This document shows positions 31,847 through 34,713 of a stretch of DNA of 34,713 bases, in pieces. The notes beneath the pieces were generated by a model. That model searched no databases. It had not been told where the DNA came from and saw nothing but the letters and a program-made list of their open reading frames with translations. The translations under genes were made by a program, and so were the position numbers. This stretch comes from Streptomyces lacrimifluminis (lineage in GTDB: Bacteria; Actinomycetota; Actinomycetes; Streptomycetales; Streptomycetaceae), in assembly GCF_014646095.1 (NCBI RefSeq), contig NZ_BMMU01000049.1, positions 1 to 34,713 of the forward strand. The letters are read 5' to 3'. Position 1 is the stretch's first letter, and every line of letters starts with the position of its first letter.

Positions 31847-33223
31847 TCAGCTCAACCGGCGGATGAGATATGCCGTTCCGTTCTCCGCCGCTTCCTCGCC
31901 CACGTACTCCTGGCCCCTCATCTCGCACCACGCCGGGATGTCCAGGCGGGCCGCCTCGTCGTCCGAAAGGACGCGGACCGTGGCGCCCACCTGGACATCG
32001 CCGATGACCTTCGCCAGCTCGATCACCGGGATCGGGCACCGCTTGCCGAGCGCGTTCACGACGAGCGCGTCCCGCTCCCGGACCGTCACCGGAACGGGCG
32101 CGCCCAGCTTCTCCCGTACGACCGCCACTGCGCCCGGCAGGACGGACAGAAACCGTTCGACCTCCTCGGCCGGGGTCCCGGCCGGCAACGACACCCGCAC
32201 GTTTCCCTCGCTCAGCACCCCCATCGCCCTGAGCACATGGCTCGGCGTCAACGTGCTGCTCGTACAGGACGACCCGGAGGAGACGGAGAAACCGGCGCGG
32301 TCCAGCTCGTGCAGCAGTGTCTCCCCGTCGACATAGAGACAGGAGAAGGTGACGACACCGGGCAACCGCCGGACCGGATCGCCGACCACCTCCACGTCCG
32401 CCACCAGTTGCGGCACCCGCGCCCGGATCCGCTCCGTCAGCTCCCGCAGCCGTACCGCCTCCTGGGCCGCCTCGGCCCGTACCGCGCGCAACGAGGCCGC
32501 CGCCGCGACGATCGCCGGAAGGTTCTCGAACCCGGCCGCCCGCCCCGACTCCCGCTCGTCCACGGGCCCCTGCGCCGCGAACCGCACCCCCTTGCGCACG
32601 GCAAGCAGTCCGACCCCGGAAGGTCCACCCCATTTGTGTGCGCTCGCGGTCAACAGCGACCAGGGCCCCGCGACCGCCGCCCACCCCAACGTCTGGGCAG
32701 CGTCCACCAGCAACGGCACCCCGGCCGCCCGGCACACCTCGGCCACCGCCGCCACCGGCTGCTCGGTCCCCACCTCGTGGTTGGCCGACTGGAGACACGC
32801 CAGCGCCGTGTCGGGCCGTACGGCGGTCTCGTACGCCTCGACGGCCACGGCGCCCGTGCGGTCCACCGCGACCGTCGTCACCGCACCGCCCGCCGTCTCC
32901 CAGTCCTCCGCCGAATGGAGCACCGACGAGTGTTCGACCGCCGACACGATCAGGTGGCGTCCGACGCGGCGCCGGCCCGCGAGGGCACCCGCCATACCGG
33001 TGTGCACGGCCCGCGTACCGGACGAAGTGAAGGTCAGCTCGTCAGGACGGCACCCCACCGCCTCGGCAGCGGCCTCCCGAGCGGCGTCCAGCAACATCCG
33101 GGCCCGCCGTCCCTCCCTGTACAGACGTGCGGGATCGGCCCACCCCTCATCGAGCGAGGCCAGCAGAGCCTGCCGGGCAACGGGATGGAGGGGAGCGGAG
33201 GAGGCGGCATCGAAGTAGGACAC
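31847..33223 (-). CDS. cysteine desulfurase-TusA fusion
   Basis: 458 aa. Residues 1 to about 370 are a class V aminotransferase-fold cysteine desulfurase: YFDAASSAPLHPVAR, ANHEVGTEQPVA, LVDAAQTLGW, PLP-lysine in SAHKWGGPSGVG (Lys197), and the active-site Cys in SVSSGSSCTSSTLTPSHVL. Residues about 380-458 are a TusA-like sulfurtransferase domain with NALGKRCPIPVIELAKVI (CPxP Cys). The fusion would pass persulfide sulfur directly from the desulfurase Cys to the TusA Cys. GTG at 33223; the ribosome site is weak. It lies between adoK and ctaC, on the opposite strand to both. The sulfur acceptor (tRNA thiolation, molybdopterin or Fe-S assembly) cannot be read. Confidence 0.92.
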   Translation of the reverse strand: MSYFDAASSAPLHPVARQALLASLDEGWADPARLYREGRRARMLLDAAREAAAEAVGCRPDELTFTSSGTRAVHTGMAGALAGRRRVGRHLIVSAVEHSSVLHSAEDWETAGGAVTTVAVDRTGAVAVEAYETAVRPDTALACLQSANHEVGTEQPVAAVAEVCRAAGVPLLVDAAQTLGWAAVAGPWSLLTASAHKWGGPSGVGLLAVRKGVRFAAQGPVDERESGRAAGFENLPAIVAAAASLRAVRAEAAQEAVRLRELTERIRARVPQLVADVEVVGDPVRRLPGVVTFSCLYVDGETLLHELDRAGFSVSSGSSCTSSTLTPSHVLRAMGVLSEGNVRVSLPAGTPAEEVERFLSVLPGAVAVVREKLGAPVPVTVRERDALVVNALGKRCPIPVIELAKVIGDVQVGATVRVLSDDEAARLDIPAWCEMRGQEYVGEEAAENGTAYLIRRLS

Positions 33224-33270
33224 AACCCCACGCTAAGTCCTCAACAAGGGGTGCGAGGTCCCACCTATGA

Positions 33271-33339
33271 GGGGCGCGGGGCTGTGACATCAGCGGCTCC
33301 GCGCGGGGCGCGACAAGCCACACGCGACCCGCACCCGCC
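33271..33339 (+). repeat. dispersed palindromic repeat, subtype A
   Basis: GGGGCGCGGGGCTGTG, GCGGCTCCGCGCGGGGCGCG, ACAAGCCACAC and CGACCCGCACCCGCC in the same order as at 2363-2436, about 31 kb away. It lies in the divergent gap between the desulfurase fusion and ctaC. Confidence 0.8.
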
Positions 33340-33566
33340 GAACCAACAGAAACCCCCCACCCCATCAGGCGCCCGACCCCCCGTCAGACCCCTTCGGGGT
33401 GACCCCCGGCGCGTTGGGGACCCTCCCCGCGCGACCCCAAATTGCGTCCAGTAGGGTTTGGTCCGCATAAACATCCAAACCCCTGCCCGACGCAGGGCGG
33501 CGACCGACCACCGAGAAGGCAGGCCGCAGCCAATCCGCGCGGGCGAGACTCTCGGGAAGGCGCTAC

Positions 33567-34559
33567 GTGAGTCCCAACGGCTCCGACCTCCCCCACGCCC
33601 TGGGGGGCGCGGGCGGTACCCCCACGCCGCGGCGCCCGTTGCGGCGGAAGCTGCTGCAGGCATTGACTGCGGGCCTGGTCCTGGCGACCGCGACCGGTTG
33701 CACATACAAGGACTTCCCCCGCCTTGGTATGCCCACCCCGACCACGGAAGAGGCTCCGCGGATCCTCTCCCTGTGGCAGGGATCCTGGGCAGCCGCGCTC
33801 GCCACCGGCGTGCTGGTCTGGGGCCTGATCCTGTGGAGCGCCATGTTCCACCGGCGCAGCCGCACCAAGGTCGAAGTACCTCCGCAGACCCGGTACAACA
33901 TGCCCATCGAGGCGCTGTACACCGTGGTTCCGCTGATCATCGTCTCGGTGCTCTTCTACTTCACGGCACGTGACGAGTCGAAGCTCCTCGACACCTCCAA
34001 GAAGCCCGACCTCACGGTCAACGTCGTGGGCTTCCAGTGGAGCTGGGGCTTCAACTACATCGAGAACGTCGAGGGTTCCACCGGAAACGCGGACACCGAC
34101 GAGAACCTGGCCGCCATTCCGGACCGGTTCAAGAAGGACTTCCCGGCCAACGCCGGCGGCGTCTACGACGTCGGCACGCCCGGTACGCGGAACCCGCAGA
34201 CCGGCAACCCCGGCCCGACCCTCTGGCTCCCCAAGGGCAAGACGGTCCGCTTCGTCCTCACCTCGCGTGACGTCATCCACTCCTTCTGGGTGGTGCCGTT
34301 CCTGATGAAGCAGGACGTCATCCCGGGCCACACCAACGCCTTCCAGGTGACCCCCAACAAGGAGGGCACCTTCCTGGGCAAGTGCGCGGAGCTTTGCGGT
34401 GTCGACCACTCCCGGATGCTGTTCAACGTGAAGGTCGTCTCCCCCGAGCGCTACGAGCAGCACCTCAAGGACCTCGCGAAGAAGGGGCAGACCGGTTACA
34501 TTCCCGCCGGCATCGCGCAGACGAGCCACGAGAAGAACCGGGAGACGACAAACCTGTGA
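33567..34559 (+). CDS. ctaC: cytochrome c oxidase subunit II (lipoprotein)
   Basis: 330 aa. Carries the CuA centre that accepts electrons for the aa3 oxidase. The N-terminus has RRPLRRKLLQALTAG and a lipobox-like LATATGC (Cys45). Two transmembrane helices follow (about 73-92 and 115-135). The extracytoplasmic cupredoxin domain has VVGFQWSWGFNY, the CuA His in SRDVIHSFWVVPF, and CAELCGVDHSRM with both Cys, His and Met ligands. GTG at 33567 with GGAAGG 6-7 nt upstream. The 343 bp before it hold the dispersed repeat and a less GC-rich stretch (33460-33490) that may contain the promoter. The stop overlaps the ctaD start in GTGA. Confidence 0.97.
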   Translation: MSPNGSDLPHALGGAGGTPTPRRPLRRKLLQALTAGLVLATATGCTYKDFPRLGMPTPTTEEAPRILSLWQGSWAAALATGVLVWGLILWSAMFHRRSRTKVEVPPQTRYNMPIEALYTVVPLIIVSVLFYFTARDESKLLDTSKKPDLTVNVVGFQWSWGFNYIENVEGSTGNADTDENLAAIPDRFKKDFPANAGGVYDVGTPGTRNPQTGNPGPTLWLPKGKTVRFVLTSRDVIHSFWVVPFLMKQDVIPGHTNAFQVTPNKEGTFLGKCAELCGVDHSRMLFNVKVVSPERYEQHLKDLAKKGQTGYIPAGIAQTSHEKNRETTNL

Positions 34560-34713
34560 GCATCCTCAACGAACCCCAGGGTGCCGCCGCAGCTGAGGAC
34601 TCGTACGAGAACGAGCTGCCGGTACGGCGCAAGCAGCCCGGCAACGTGGTCATCAAGTGGCTGACGACCACTGACCACAAGACGATCGGCACGCTGTATC
34701 TGGTGACGTCGTT
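34556..34713 (+). CDS. ctaD: cytochrome c oxidase subunit I, N-terminal fragment
   Basis: Only the first 52 codons are in the window. The protein begins MSILNEPQG, continues ELPVRRKQPGNVVIKWL, and reaches TTDHKTIGTLYLVTS, the conserved entry to helix 1 of haem-copper oxidase subunit I. GTG at 34556 overlaps the ctaC stop by 4 nt, so translation is coupled. Subunit I holds haem a, haem a3 and CuB; those ligands lie beyond the window. Confidence 0.95.
   Translation, partial: MSILNEPQGAAAAEDSYENELPVRRKQPGNVVIKWLTTTDHKTIGTLYLVTS

Overview
The window is a stretch of a high-GC actinobacterial chromosome, almost certainly Streptomyces. Third codon positions are nearly all G or C, GTG starts are frequent, a TTG and a probable CTG start occur, the adenosine kinase and DUF3043 genes are actinobacterial types, and short palindromic repeats of Streptomyces type lie between genes. 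The order lpdA-sucB, pepA, cob genes, pspA, nadA, erpA, adoK, ctaC-ctaD is core-chromosome content. I see no insertion sequence, phage, CRISPR, tRNA or rRNA.

Layout. 1-2151 (minus): lpdA followed by sucB (cut by the window edge), the E3 and E2 parts of 2-oxoglutarate dehydrogenase. 2519-4039 (minus): leucyl aminopeptidase pepA. 4369-10211 (plus): a compact four-gene exopolysaccharide locus with a secreted Agd3/CE18-like deacetylase, a PelF-type glycosyltransferase, a roughly 12-helix membrane protein and a spherulin-4/GH135-like (Sph3-like) protein. 10233-17928: three late cobalamin genes (cobS, cobT and a metallo-hydrolase-cobU fusion), all minus, interleaved with membrane proteins, an MprF-like DUF2156 protein and a zinc-ribbon methyltransferase. 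18044-19758: a small conserved protein, a methyltransferase with a likely CTG start, and a DUF3043 membrane protein. 20014-23270 (plus): pspA, pspAA, a NarL-type histidine kinase and its response regulator, an envelope-stress module. 23463-26600 (plus): an AcrB-type RND pump behind a strong palindromic operator candidate. 26731-28553: divergent nadA (minus) and erpA (plus), both iron-sulfur related. 28655-30671 (minus): a membrane-anchored extracytoplasmic protein and an 81-aa orphan. 30807-34713: adoK (plus), a cysteine desulfurase-TusA fusion (minus), then ctaC and the start of ctaD (plus), the aa3 oxidase.

The most interesting block is 4369-10211. It combines the enzyme set of the Aspergillus galactosaminogalactan cluster (Agd3 deacetylase plus Sph3 hydrolase) with a bacterial Pel-type glycosyltransferase and a polytopic membrane protein where PelG would be expected. 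This suggests synthesis, export and partial de-N-acetylation of a cationic amino-sugar polymer. The membrane protein gene also carries a copy of the genome's dispersed palindromic repeat in frame.

Dispersed repeats are the other theme. At least six copies of a GGGGCGCGGGG-cored element and two of a CCGGCG-core/hairpin element lie within 35 kb, mostly in short intergenic gaps, and one copy is joined to a bidirectional terminator. Two unrelated 13-bp tandem repeats are also present, one of them spanning the pspA stop codon. All functional calls come from reading the sequence and recalled family knowledge; no search was run.
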